From Candidatus Obscuribacterales bacterium (GTDB lineage: Bacteria > Cyanobacteriota > Vampirovibrionia > Obscuribacterales > Obscuribacteraceae), in the NCBI GenBank assembly GCA_021732085.1, contig JAKFVQ010000002.1, positions 62,001-126,000 on the forward strand: a stretch of 64,000 bases of DNA, written 5' to 3'. Every line of letters starts with the position of its first letter. Position 1 is the stretch's first letter. Made by a program: the position numbers and the translations under genes. Below the pieces are notes generated by a model. That model did no database searches. It was not told where the DNA came from and saw only the letters and a list, made by a program, of their open reading frames with translations. Positions 8,059 through 20,000 of the stretch are shown here, piece after piece.

Positions 8059-10825
8059 ATCTCAAAAATTTGAACTAACTTTCTTTGCACTGCTCACCGC
8101 TGCAGCAATAGCAATTGTATTTTTTAAAACAGTCATTTTTGGACAGCCTATCTCAAGGCTTGATTTACTTTATCAACTCGACTTTCTCTACAATCCCAAT
8201 CTTAACGGCGTCACGCCAACTATATCGCAGGATCCCAGCACGGCGCTTCAGAGCTTTCCAAAGGAAAGCTACCTGCAAAGCTGCCTGAGGCAATGCATTC
8301 CGCTGACATGGAATTCGCTAAGCGGGGCAGGACAACCTTTAATTGCAGATCTCTCAAATAGCTTATTGAACCCCTTGGACTTGCTGGTTGGTACGGCAAA
8401 TCAACGGCTCTACAACCTGGCAATTGTCTGCAAAATTATCATATCGGGAGTATGTGCATATTTCTGTTTTGTGCGCAGAGGGGCGCATCCTTGGGCTGCA
8501 GCAACAACGGGGATTGCCTACGCATTGTTCGCTAGGGGGCTGAGAATAGCTGAGCTTGCTGAAACTTTCCTGGGTACGCCCATAGTATTTTTTGCTTTCA
8601 CCCTATTGAACAAGAATGACTTCACATCATACTTCCGAGCAGCGCTTGTTGTCGCCTTTGCCTATTATTCGATGCATCCGGAAGGATTTTTTGTGTCTGT
8701 GATTTCGGCTGCAATTTTGTGGTGCGCTGAGGCGCTTTCTGAAGCTCCCGAATCCAGTGGTAGTACCCAAAGCGCGCAACTAAAAATATTTCTTGCGCTT
8801 GTGGTTACAGGGATTGTTTCAATTTTCTTGGTAGCACCAAGTCTGTTCTCTTTTGCAGAGTTCCTGAGACTGGCTTACAGTTATAAATACACATCGCAAG
8901 GACTGGAATATCTAAAGCTTGAACAAATCCCTTTTTATTTGGCTTTAGCAAAAGTCAAATATTCATTGTTTCCCGGACTGGTCGTACTAATTGGATTTCC
9001 GGCATGTTTGTTGGCGTTTGGCAGAAACATCCCTGCACTGCTCTTGCTTCTTTCGTGGCTGATTTTCGAGACACGACCCGGACCACTGGGTAATGCTCTT
9101 GCTCAGTCCCCTTTTTCATACGTCTTGCCGGAATATAGTTTCTCCATAATCATGCTCATGTTTTGCTTTTTGTCAGCAAGTGGACTCAGCATTTTAGCTT
9201 CAGAGAAACACAAGCTCGCGATGAGAATCGGCTTTTTGACAGGCGGAGTGTCCCTTGCATTAGTGCCGCTGTTCTTGGCCAACATAAATCTCTCGCCCGA
9301 AGACTACTCTCTTTTTGTTTCGAGCAGAGTCATCTCAACGACAATTATTTTGCTGCTCATTGCAGCCGCATTGATCACTTGCATCAGAGTAAAAAATCTT
9401 GCCATTCCGGGCGCAATAGGATTGCTCGTCATAAATTTGTGCACCATGTGGCAAAGCGTGCACGCAGAATTGGCTGCAACCAAGCCAGTCAACTTTCCTC
9501 CAGAGGATCGCCGCGAATTGATTGAGCAATTACAATCCCGGAAAGATTATCGCATGATTGCGTGCGGCGATCGACTTCTTCAGCCAAACACCAGCTTGCT
9601 TTACGAGCTTGCCGATTTTAGAACGTGCAGCCCCATGATCCACGAGGCTTATTTGAACTTTGTAAGAGCTGCCGGTGGTAATTTGGGATATTGCAACATG
9701 GTGCAATTTCCTCGAGAGCTGAACTCACTTCTGGATTTTGCGAGCGTCAAATACATACTGACGGATTGTCCGTTGCGAAGCAGCACTTCAAAAATTGAAA
9801 TGGAAAACCTGAAAGACAGCAAGCTGACAGATCGTGTGAAATTAAGAGTAGCAACCGGACGTATCCTACCCGGGCTTCGCCTTCAGACCAGTTCCGCTAT
9901 ATACAGTCCAGAAGAAGCATGCATCGACATTAAGTTGAGCTTTTCGACGTATATAGCTCAGGCAGATCGTTATCATCTTCGAATCTCATTACTGCAGGAT
10001 GGTCATGAACTATGGGGAAGCCCCTATAAGTCTCTGACGGCGCTAACCGACAAGGTGAATCATACAAGTCAGTTTTCCTATCTTATTCCGGCTCCAGCTA
10101 AAGCTGCCAACAAAGCCATAATTAGTTTAGGCATTCTCGATTCCTGGACGCAAACCATAGTTACTCCCGATGGCAACTCTCTTCACCTGCAATCAAATGC
10201 AATACCACTCTGTTCCTTAGGGATTACCCCAACTAAGAACACAGACATTACGTCACCGGACAAACGTTTTAAACTGGTATATGAAGACAAGAAACTTTTG
10301 AGAATCTACGAGAATCAAAATGCAGTTCCCGATGCCTATTTCGCTCAGGGTATAATCGCTGTCAAAGACAACGATGTGGCACTAAAAATGCTCATTGAGG
10401 AAAAGGTTAATGGCCGAGAAGTTGCGATTGAAGCCACTAACAACGAAGTGTCGTTGACAACACGAAATGGTGATGAGAATGCGCCATCAGAGCAAGATAG
10501 AGACCGTATAAGATTGATTCATAAAGACAACGTGAGTTTCACTTATGAATGCGATCCCAAGGGTGACTCCGTTCTTGTGCAAACTACTTTGAATTACCCA
10601 GGCTGGAATGTCTATATCGATGGAAAACGAGCAAATCTCTTACGTGCAAATTCAATATTTTGCGCAGTCCACGTACCGGCGGGAAAACACACCGTCGCCT
10701 TTAAATACGAATCACTGCTTTTACTTATAGGGAACTGCTTGTTGGCAGCAGCTAGCATCCTTTCTATAATCATTCAATTCCCAAAGATTAGAAATCGTGT
10801 AAGGAATTTAGAAGTCACCCAGTGA
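8036..10825 (+). CDS. YfhO-like multi-spanning membrane protein, putative GT-C-type glycosyltransferase
   Basis: This 929-residue protein has an N-terminal membrane anchor (residues about 12-38), an extracytoplasmic loop with ISRLDLLYQLDFLYNP, about ten further membrane segments to residue 490, then a large soluble domain and a last membrane helix near the C-terminus. The segment TTLNYPGWNVYIDGKRA, ending AGKHTVAFKYES, closely resembles the terminal domain of YfhO-family proteins. In Gram-positive bacteria these glycosylate teichoic acids using undecaprenyl-phosphate sugars. A similar role here, adding a sugar outside the membrane, is inference. It overlaps the methyltransferase upstream and is the last gene before the giant protein gene. 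Confidence 0.75.
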   Translation: MLKKLIAKSQKFELTFFALLTAAAIAIVFFKTVIFGQPISRLDLLYQLDFLYNPNLNGVTPTISQDPSTALQSFPKESYLQSCLRQCIPLTWNSLSGAGQPLIADLSNSLLNPLDLLVGTANQRLYNLAIVCKIIISGVCAYFCFVRRGAHPWAAATTGIAYALFARGLRIAELAETFLGTPIVFFAFTLLNKNDFTSYFRAALVVAFAYYSMHPEGFFVSVISAAILWCAEALSEAPESSGSTQSAQLKIFLALVVTGIVSIFLVAPSLFSFAEFLRLAYSYKYTSQGLEYLKLEQIPFYLALAKVKYSLFPGLVVLIGFPACLLAFGRNIPALLLLLSWLIFETRPGPLGNALAQSPFSYVLPEYSFSIIMLMFCFLSASGLSILASEKHKLAMRIGFLTGGVSLALVPLFLANINLSPEDYSLFVSSRVISTTIILLLIAAALITCIRVKNLAIPGAIGLLVINLCTMWQSVHAELAATKPVNFPPEDRRELIEQLQSRKDYRMIACGDRLLQPNTSLLYELADFRTCSPMIHEAYLNFVRAAGGNLGYCNMVQFPRELNSLLDFASVKYILTDCPLRSSTSKIEMENLKDSKLTDRVKLRVATGRILPGLRLQTSSAIYSPEEACIDIKLSFSTYIAQADRYHLRISLLQDGHELWGSPYKSLTALTDKVNHTSQFSYLIPAPAKAANKAIISLGILDSWTQTIVTPDGNSLHLQSNAIPLCSLGITPTKNTDITSPDKRFKLVYEDKKLLRIYENQNAVPDAYFAQGIIAVKDNDVALKMLIEEKVNGREVAIEATNNEVSLTTRNGDENAPSEQDRDRIRLIHKDNVSFTYECDPKGDSVLVQTTLNYPGWNVYIDGKRANLLRANSIFCAVHVPAGKHTVAFKYESLLLLIGNCLLAAASILSIIIQFPKIRNRVRNLEVTQ

Positions 10826-10851
10826 CATGACATTCTTTTAAGGAGCATTCA

Positions 10852-10968
10852 GTGACGGCAGGAAAACTCGCACTGATTCCGGGCTGGGAGTTGCAAGGTA
10901 GTGCACAAAAATTCTTGTTAATAAATTGCGTCTATTCGTATGTAGCTCACCATCTAAGCCACATATAG
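10852..10968 (+). CDS. Possible 38-residue small protein before the giant gene
   Basis: A GTG at 10852 is preceded by AAGGAG with an ideal 6-nt gap and opens a 38-codon frame (starting MTAGKLALIPGWELQ, ending YVAHHLSHI). No family is recognised and there is no clear membrane helix. It lies 26 nt after the YfhO-like gene and 99 nt before the giant gene, so it could be a leader peptide or a small protein of the upstream operon. A strong ribosome site alone is weak proof. Confidence 0.3.
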   Translation: MTAGKLALIPGWELQGSAQKFLLINCVYSYVAHHLSHI

Positions 10969-11067
10969 CGAATCACCGTATTGCCTGCCTTTTGGGGCGC
11001 TCTTGAATATAGAGCTGCGGCTCCCTAAAATCCGAATCTGTGTCGGAACTTATGCGGAGGGCGCTCC

Positions 11068-14000
11068 ATGCGCTTCAAAACTTTTCGTGCGTTAACTCTT
11101 TCGTTGGCAGCAACTTTCCTCGTTGGTGGGGAGTTTGCACAACGAGCGCTGGGTCAATCAGCTTCTCCTCCAGATACGACTGGAACGAGCAATGTCACAA
11201 CAACTCCGGCCCCAAGTTCCAGCCCAGATACCGGTACGACAGTTTCAAGCATTCTTGTCCAGTCCGGACAAACCCACGTTATAGATTTTGGCAATTCGCC
11301 AATTCTGAGCGTATTGAACGACATTCGCGTCGAAGGAGGCGCGACACTTTACGCGATCACAACGAACCCCAACGTAATGTCCGCCACGTTCAACGCCAAC
11401 AATATCTTCAATTTAGCGGGAGGGACAATTACAACGATACTTCCTCAAGGGGGCTTAACTGGCTACACCAATGCCCTTCCTGGACTTAGTCTCTCGCTAA
11501 TCGCCGTCAACGACATCGTCAACGCTGGCACCATATCTAGTGCCAACAATCTTAACCTATTCGCAGGTGGACAGATAACAAACGCTGCGACTTCCACAAC
11601 GGCAGTGATGTCAGCTGTCAATAATTTGAACTTGTTCACGCAGAATATAATGAATACTGGTGTTCTGCAGTCGATAAATTCGAACATCAACATAAATAAT
11701 CCTGCCACATTCACCGCAACACTGGCAGGTGTTATGAACGCAGCAAGTCTTTCCAGCGTTCTCGGTAATACAGTTAATATTGACTCTACAGGTGGAACAC
11801 TCTCCGCTATTAACGGTGCTATCAATATCGGTGCAGCTGACTCGGCAACGAGAAATGTCTTAAATATGATCGGAGGCAATTACCTCTCCGATGCACTCAA
11901 TATCAGTGTTGGCAATGGAGCCGTTGATGCAGTGCTCGGCAACGTAACAGGCACGACAAACATACTTGCTGATTGGGTCCACTTCGGCTCTTCCGGCGAT
12001 AACCTTGTTCTTGGAGATCTAAAGGTAGCCGGCGACCCGACATACTTCAACAACAACGGAGACATTACGCTTGCTGCCAATCTAGGCGTCGGTACAGAAG
12101 ACCTCGCGCTAGTCGCTAGCGGAAATATCGATCTCGGTGGCTTCACCATCAACGCACAAGATACGACTACGCAAGCGGGACACAATGTATGGCTTGTCGC
12201 CGGAGCCAACATCACACCGATCAATGGTGCAGCTCCGGTTGCCCCTCCTGGGACGATACCTCCCGGCGCCCCCATTGCCGTTGGAACGTCAATCTCCGTG
12301 TCAGGCGCCTCGACCTCAGGAGGCAACATCATAAATGGATCAGTCAATACCAACGCAAAGGGAGCTCCAGGATCAAACCTCAGCGCAGGCAACGTCAATC
12401 TGATTGCATTTGCGAAGAATGCCAATACAGGCGGCATAGACAATGTGGGGATTACCGCAAACGGTCAAGGAACCGGAGCCAATGGTTCACTCACCATAAT
12501 AGCTGGGGGCACAAGCGGTGCTCTTGCAGGAGTGGCGGTCAACAACGTGGGATTCAATGCAACGGGCGGCTCTGGAGCTGTGGGTAACGTCAGCATCAAT
12601 GCTGCTAATCCGAACGGCACGGTGACATTCCTGCCTAACGGCACGGCACAGGGCAGCTTCACACCAGGAACAGCATCTCCTTTCGGTATCAACCTTGGCG
12701 GTTCGAACATAATCACCGAGGGTGGCAACATATCAATGAATGCGACCGGTATCAGCACTTTAGGTCAAATTTCTTCTGCTGGCGGTGGAATAGCTGGAAG
12801 AGCGGGCGGTGCAATTAATTTGAACAGCATCGGCGGCGGTATCATAAGCAGCACCAACTTTATTAGCTCAGCTGGCGCAAGCGGTGGCGCAACTGCAGCC
12901 GCTGGGCAAGTAGGCAAAGCCGGCGGGAATGGCGGCAGTATTAACATAAGCGCGACGGCACCAGGGTCAACAGTCTCGCTGTTTATCGTGAATGCAAATG
13001 GTGGAGTTGGTGCTAACGGCGGCGATGCCGTAAATCCGGGTCAGCCTGGGGGGTCAGGTGGAGCTGGCGGAGCTGGTAGTTCTGTGAGCATCAACTCGGC
13101 TGGACTAATCACTGTGTTTTCAGTAGATGCAGGCGGCGGCACGGGTGGTACTGGTGGCAAAGGATTTGGCGGTGCCTCCGGTGGTAACGGCGGCACCGGC
13201 GGCAATGCAGGAAACATAAATCTAAATGCAAACGCTGGACAAGACACTACGGTAACCACTACGGTCGGTCTTGCTGGTGGAACAGGCGGTACCGGTGGCG
13301 AGGGTGGCGCTGGAATAACAGTCGGTTCAACCGGTGGCAATGGAGGAATTGGCGGAAACGGTGGCAATTCAGGTATTTTCACGGTAACGCCGCCTACAAC
13401 GGCAGGAAAGACACTTACATTAAACGCTCTAGTCATGGTCGGTGGTAGCGGTGGTACCGGTGGCAATGGCGGCGCTGGGGGTGCAGGCGGAAGCGGCGGT
13501 GCTGGTGGAGCAGGTGGCAATGGTGGCAACCAGACAACCGGCTCGACATTCAATCTGACCTTACAACCGAACGTCACACTTTCATCAAACGGAATTATCA
13601 ACGTGTCTGCTGCTAGCGGTGGCAGCGGCGGAATCGGCGGTGACGGGGGAGCAGCCGTGAATGTCGGCCAAGTCGGCGGCAACGGCGGAGCGGGTGGAAA
13701 CGGCGGTCTGGCAGGAAAGTCTGGCAGCATCAATTTAACGGCTGGCATCCTCAGCTTGAGCAACCTCTCTGCCGTTGGCGGACTCTCCGGCAATGGCGGT
13801 AATGGCGGTAAGGGTGCGGCAGGCAAAAATGCAAGTGGTGGCAATGGTGGCAACGGCGGGGATACCGTACTGGGCACCGCCGGAGGAAACATCGTTCTGA
13901 CAGCATCTAATGGTGGTGCATTCACAGTTACGGGCACAATAGACGCTGGCGGTAACTCCTTTGCAGCACTAGCTGGTACTGGCGGCAGTGGCGGACCAGC

Positions 14001-17000
14001 AGTCGTGGCTGGAGCCGGAGGCAAAGGGGGCTTTAGCGGTCACGGCGCCGACGGCGCTGACGGTGGTAACATCACCTTAACTTCCAGTGCGGCCTCGGTG
14101 ATGAGTTTGAACACCATCAGGACAGTCGGACAGAATTCATCAAACACATTTGGTGGCGGGGCCGGTGAAGCAGGTGTCACCGCTCCCGGTGGAGCGGGTG
14201 GTTCTGTCTACAGCATGGGCAATGGTGGTAAAGGCGGTAACGTAGTTATCACGTCAGGTGCTACTCTCAACATTGGCGGTCTGGGAATCAACGCATTTGG
14301 CGGAAATGCACAAAACGGCGGAGTAGCCGGTGCTGGTGGTGACGGTACAACAGGAGGCAACGGCGGTGTCGTTGGAACGATCCTAATAACCAATGGCACA
14401 GCCGGTATTGCTGGAACCACGGCAGTTACAACCACGACAGGAACAGCTGGCAAGGGCGGCAGCGTAAATATAGCAGGGACGACCGCCGTAGTTTCATTCA
14501 CGGGAGGGGCCGGAATTAACACTTCTGGCGGATCGGTGCAAGCAACTGCGACTGCTGGCAAAGGCGGACAGGGGCTGAGCGGCAATGGCGGTACAGGTGG
14601 AAGTACAGCAGGCATAGGCAACGCCGGCGAAGGTGGCGCAATTACTTTAAGTGTCAACAGCCTCAGTACAGGTTCGGGCACAATCAGCTCCAGCGCGGGT
14701 GGCATAAATGCAACGCTTATTGCGGGCGCTGGTGGCGCGTCCAAGGTAGGAGGTGGAGTAGGCGGCAACATTGGCGACGCTAACAAATTGGCGGCAAACA
14801 GCGGCTTGATAAGCATCGTAGCTCCAGGCGGAGTCACACTGGGCGCCAGCTCTTCAATAAGTAGCGTTGCTGGAACCGTTAATTACACAGCCACATCCGG
14901 CGCTGGTGGCATCGGCGACTTTCTACTTGGAGCTACTAGCGCATCAGGTGGAAATGGCGGATCAATTGGATCCAACCCGATTGCAGGCAACTCAGCGGTC
15001 ATCAGCATAACTGCCAATGGCGGTGTTACTGGAGTTCTGGGAACAATCAACTCCTCAGCAGGAACCTATACGGTCACGACAACGACTGGCGCCGGCGGTG
15101 CTGGCTTTGGGAACGGTAATAGCTTCGGTGGCAATTCCCAATCTATCGCCGGAGGTGGCACAATTGGACTGGCAAACAACATAGTAATAGTAACTACCAC
15201 AGGTGCGGTCTCGGCAGGTTTGACGGCAAATGGTGGCTCTCTAACATGGAATCCTACAATAGGAGCAGGAGGCAGCGCTGGTACTACTGGTAATGCAGCA
15301 GCAGGCTCATCTGGCAATATCGGATTAGCAGCTAGCGCGACAGGCGGTGGCGCCATCAGCGTAGTCAGCCAGAGTGGAGCAGTAAGCTCCATAATCAGTT
15401 CAACCGGTGGAAGCGGCGTCGTAATTGCCAATATTGGAGCCGGCGGTTCCAATAATAACAATGTAGCGACAGCGGGTAATAGCGGTAGCGTAATTGGCGG
15501 TGGTTCGGGTGCTATCGGCGGAAACGTCACGATTAGTACTAGCTTAGCTGGTGGCACTATCTCTGCAACAGCCAATACCACAGGTGGATCAGGATTCACC
15601 TTCAAAGGCACCATATCTGATGGCGGCTCTGCGGGTGTGGGAGGGACCGGAGGTAGCTTCGGAGCTATAGGTGGCGGAGCACAGGGTGGCAACATCAGCT
15701 TCACAGCAGCAGCCGACAATGTTAATCCAGGAACGCTGGTAGCAAGTGGTGGCGCGAGTGGCGCCTTCAACACCGCTACGGCCGGCGGCGGCGGCAATGG
15801 AGCCACAGGTGCGGCCGGAAACGGCGGCGGCTTCGGCACCGCAGGTGGTGGCGGACAAGGCGGATCCATCACACTTGTAGCAAGCAAGGGCTCTATAACA
15901 CCAACAGCCTCCATCACCTCTAACGGTGGTAATTTGCTTATGCCGAACACAGTTATTACAGGACTCGGAGGTAGCGCGACGGGGGCATCAATCGGCAATG
16001 GCGGCACAGGGGGAAGCGTCGGCTCTGTGGGCAATGCTGGCACAGGCGGCAACATATCTCTCAACGGTGCGACTTCCGTAAGCGCTGTCAATGGCATAGC
16101 GGCACAAGGAGGCGGTATCGCGGGCGGGCCAGTCCTTACTCTCAGAGGCGGTGGAGACTCCGCCAATGCAGCTGGCGGAAACGCAGGTAGCTACGGCTCT
16201 GTAGGAAGCCTCGGCCAAGGCGGCAATATAAACTTGACAACATCAACAGGGCTCTTCGTTCCAGGCGCGATCAGTGTACAGGGCGGCACAGCAGGAATCT
16301 TCAGCCTGAACGCCACAGTGAATGCAGGCGGCAAGGGAGCATCCCAAGGAGGCCAAGGTGGCTTCGTAGGATCTGCAGCAAATGGTGGCAATGGTGGAAA
16401 CTTAACCATAAACGCCAATACCTGGACAAATAATCTTGTAACTGTCAACCTGTCCGGCGGTGACGGGCAAACTATTCAAGGAACGATGGGAGCCGGCGGT
16501 AGTGGTCTATCAGCCTCATCAACCGGTGGCTCCGGCGGTGGGACTGGAAATGCAGGCTCCGGCGGAAAAGCTGGAAACCTCTTCGTGACGATCAACTCCG
16601 CAGCCCAAAATCTTGACCAGTTTACTGTAAATGCCAACGGTGGTCTTGCCGGCAATCAGAACGCGATTGCTGGCACCGGCACAAGTGGTGGCGCCGTAGG
16701 TGGATCGGCCGGAACACTCGGTATGAGCGGTAACGGTGGAAGTGGAGGTAGCATCAACTACACAGGTAGTACTGGCGACCTGACAATCAGATCAGGATCG
16801 TTCATAGGACAACAAGCTGGAACCTTCGGCGGTAGTGCGAACGTGGTGGGAGGTACCGGCACGAATAAGGGCGGTAACGGCGGCTCTTATATCGGAAACG
16901 GAAATGGGGGCAATGGTGGCACCTATACAGCTAAGGCAAGCGGCATCTTGACGATGCAGAGTGCCATAACTCAAGGACAAGGCGGCTCCGCCAGCAGTGC

Positions 17001-20000
17001 CAATGCCACAGGAGGATTGGGTGGCAATGGTGCAATAGCCGGGGCCGGAGGCAGTATCGGTGGTGGTGGCACAGCCGGAAACGGAGGCTCCCTTTCTCTT
17101 ACCGGTTCTCAGGTTTCTGTAATTCAAGGAGTCCAACTGTTTGGTGGCGATCTCATTGGTAGTACCGGCACCGGTGGACAGGGCGGAACAGGCACTGGCG
17201 CAAGCGGACAGGGTGGTTTTGGCGGCTCCATTGGAAATGCTGGTGCTGCAGGTGCAGGCGGTAATTTCACAGTCATCAGCACAAATACAAACAACGCACT
17301 CGCACCATTTTCGATGAGCGCGCAAGTTAACATCTTCGGCGGATCGACTTCAGGCAACGTAACGGCCAATTCCGGTGCCGGCGGTGGCTCAAGTCTAAAT
17401 GGTGGTAACGGGGGGACTGTCGGAAACGGTCCGTCAGGAGGAAATGGCGGTAATTTCACTCTTAACATGCAAGCCGGAACGGGGAGCCCGGGAGTCGTCA
17501 TTGCGGCATTTGGCGGCGATGCTGGTACGTTAAATGGGACTACCGGTGTAGGTGGTGACGGAGCTGGAGCAGGCAAAGGTGGAACGTCAGGACAAGGCGG
17601 CTCCATGGGGAACGGCGGCAACGGGGGAACTGTACAAATCACCTCGACGACCGCAAACATGTCTTTCGGAGGAACATATACTGTCAGCGGTGGTAATGGA
17701 GGCACATTTGGACTGTCAACCGGGGCAGGTGGCGCCGTCACCGGGCCTGCGGCCGGCAGCATCGGAGGCAGCTCCGGTAGCTTGGGCAATGCAGGTAACG
17801 GCGGTAACGGCGGTAAGATAATTGCCACCAGCAGTTCAGGAAATTTCCAATTCTTCCAGCTAAATGGTAAGGGCGGAACTTCAAGTAATTTCACTGGACT
17901 TACAGGTACCGGCCGTGATGGAAATGCTCAGGGCGGAAGCAGCGGTAACATCGGCAACGGCGGCAACGGCGGCAATGCAGGTACTGTGCAGATTTCAACC
18001 GGAGGAACGGGGAACGTTACGGTCGTCAACACAATGGACATTACCGGCGGTGGCTTAGGGAACTTCGCAGTACAAACAAATGGCGGCGGAATTTCCTCTC
18101 AAGGACTCGGCGGAAATAGCGGTAACGTTGGAAGCGGTGGATTAGCAGGCCAAGCCGGTTTGGTAAGCATTACAGCAGGTGGCAATATTAACTTGCAAAA
18201 CACGGTCACTGCTAACGGCGGTGGTTTTGCTGCAGGTTACAATCCAGTCACTGGCTTAGGTGGTGCTGGTTTTACAAAAGGTGGAAACGCCGGCAACATA
18301 GGCAATGCCGTGCAGGGCGCTCAAGGACTCGGCAAAGGTTCGACGATCAATCTATCGTCCGGCGGTACACTTCAATTCACAACTATTAGCGCAAATGGGG
18401 GCAGCTCTGTTGCTGTAAACTATGCTCCAAATGCAGGCAAAGGCGGCGCTGGCACTAATGTTGCAGCGCCCGGAGCCGCAGGCGGTAACGGTGGCACTGT
18501 CGGATCTGCAGCCAGTGGCGGCGCTGGTGGCAATATTACACTGAGTGCGGGGGGCGACTTGCTACTTGCCACTTCAACAATAACTAGCACAGGTGGAGAC
18601 GGACAGCAAAACCGCGCCAATTTGAATTTGTTTAGCGCCTGGGGAGGCGATGCTAACCTGCAAAACGGGGGACAAGGCGGCTCTGTCGGTGCCGCTGGCA
18701 ACGGTGGAGTTGGTGGTAATGTAAGTATTCAATCTGGTGGTTTAACGCCTAATATCAACACGATCACCACAAGTGGTGGCAAGGGCAGCTCGCAGCAAGG
18801 ACGAGGCGGGAATGGCGGCTCGGCCAGCGGCGCCACTGGAAATGGTGGCAATGGTGGGGATGTCGGCGCCGCTGGAAGTGGTGGTACAGCCGGCTCGATT
18901 AGCGTGACAGCCAACGCCGGTAAGCTGATGCTAAACGGTGACCTAACTGCTGACGGCGGTTCGGCTGCGTTTGGTGGAGGCACAATTGGCGGCTTAGGCG
19001 GCTCTGGCAATCAGGGTGGAATGGGCGGCAATTACGCAGGTGGTGGCACAGGCGGAAACGGCAACACGGTCAGCCTGACAGTGAATTCTCTTGCTTTCAA
19101 CAACCTACCAAACATAAACGTATCCGGCGGTGATCTAAATTTAGGCAACGCACAGGGTGGACCAGGCGGCAGCACTCTCAATGCGGGCAGTGGTGGACTG
19201 GGAGGCAGCATTCTGTCAATGGGTAATGCAGGCCAGGCTGGCAGCATAACTATCTCAGGAACAGGCAATGCCGGACTATCGATCAATTCTTTAACCGGTA
19301 ATGGGGGACAAGTTACTGGTGCTGGCACGGCAACTGGAGGCTCCGGTGGTTCTTTCTTGTTCTTACAAACAGCTACAACTGGAGGTAATGGGGGTAACGT
19401 AGCTAATGCAGCCTCCGGTGGGAAGGGCGCAACCATCTCTATAACTGGAAACGCGAATTTAGTGACTCTCAAAACGGTTAGCATCAACGGCGGTTCGGCA
19501 GGTACGTACTCGGGTCAGAGTGGACCTGGTGGCGATGCCAATGCTGGCAACAGCAAAGGTGGTAACTCCGGAACCGGCGGGTTAGGTGGCAATGGTGGTG
19601 CCGGTGGTAATTTGACGATAAATACCACTACCGGTGGTGTTACGCTGCAAGGTGGGCTCAGCTCGATGGGCGGTGACGGCTCCAATTATGCACTCAATTC
19701 AGGTGCAGGCGGATTCTCAACCGGCGGCGGTGCACAGAGCTCAGGTGGCTCCAGCGGTGCTCTTGGCCAAAATGGCAACGGTGGCGTTGGCGGAACCTTC
19801 ATGATCAGTGCAGGCAGTGGAGCTGTCATCCTCAGCAACTCCTCCATCACACTGTCAGGTGGCTCATCAGGCACACGGACAGGAGTCACAGGGGACGGCC
19901 GCGATGGGGTATTGCAGGGCGGAGCAACTGGAGCTGTAGGAGCCGGCGGCAACGGAGGTAACGGTGGCGGACTGACCATTACGACGTCCACAGGGATGAC

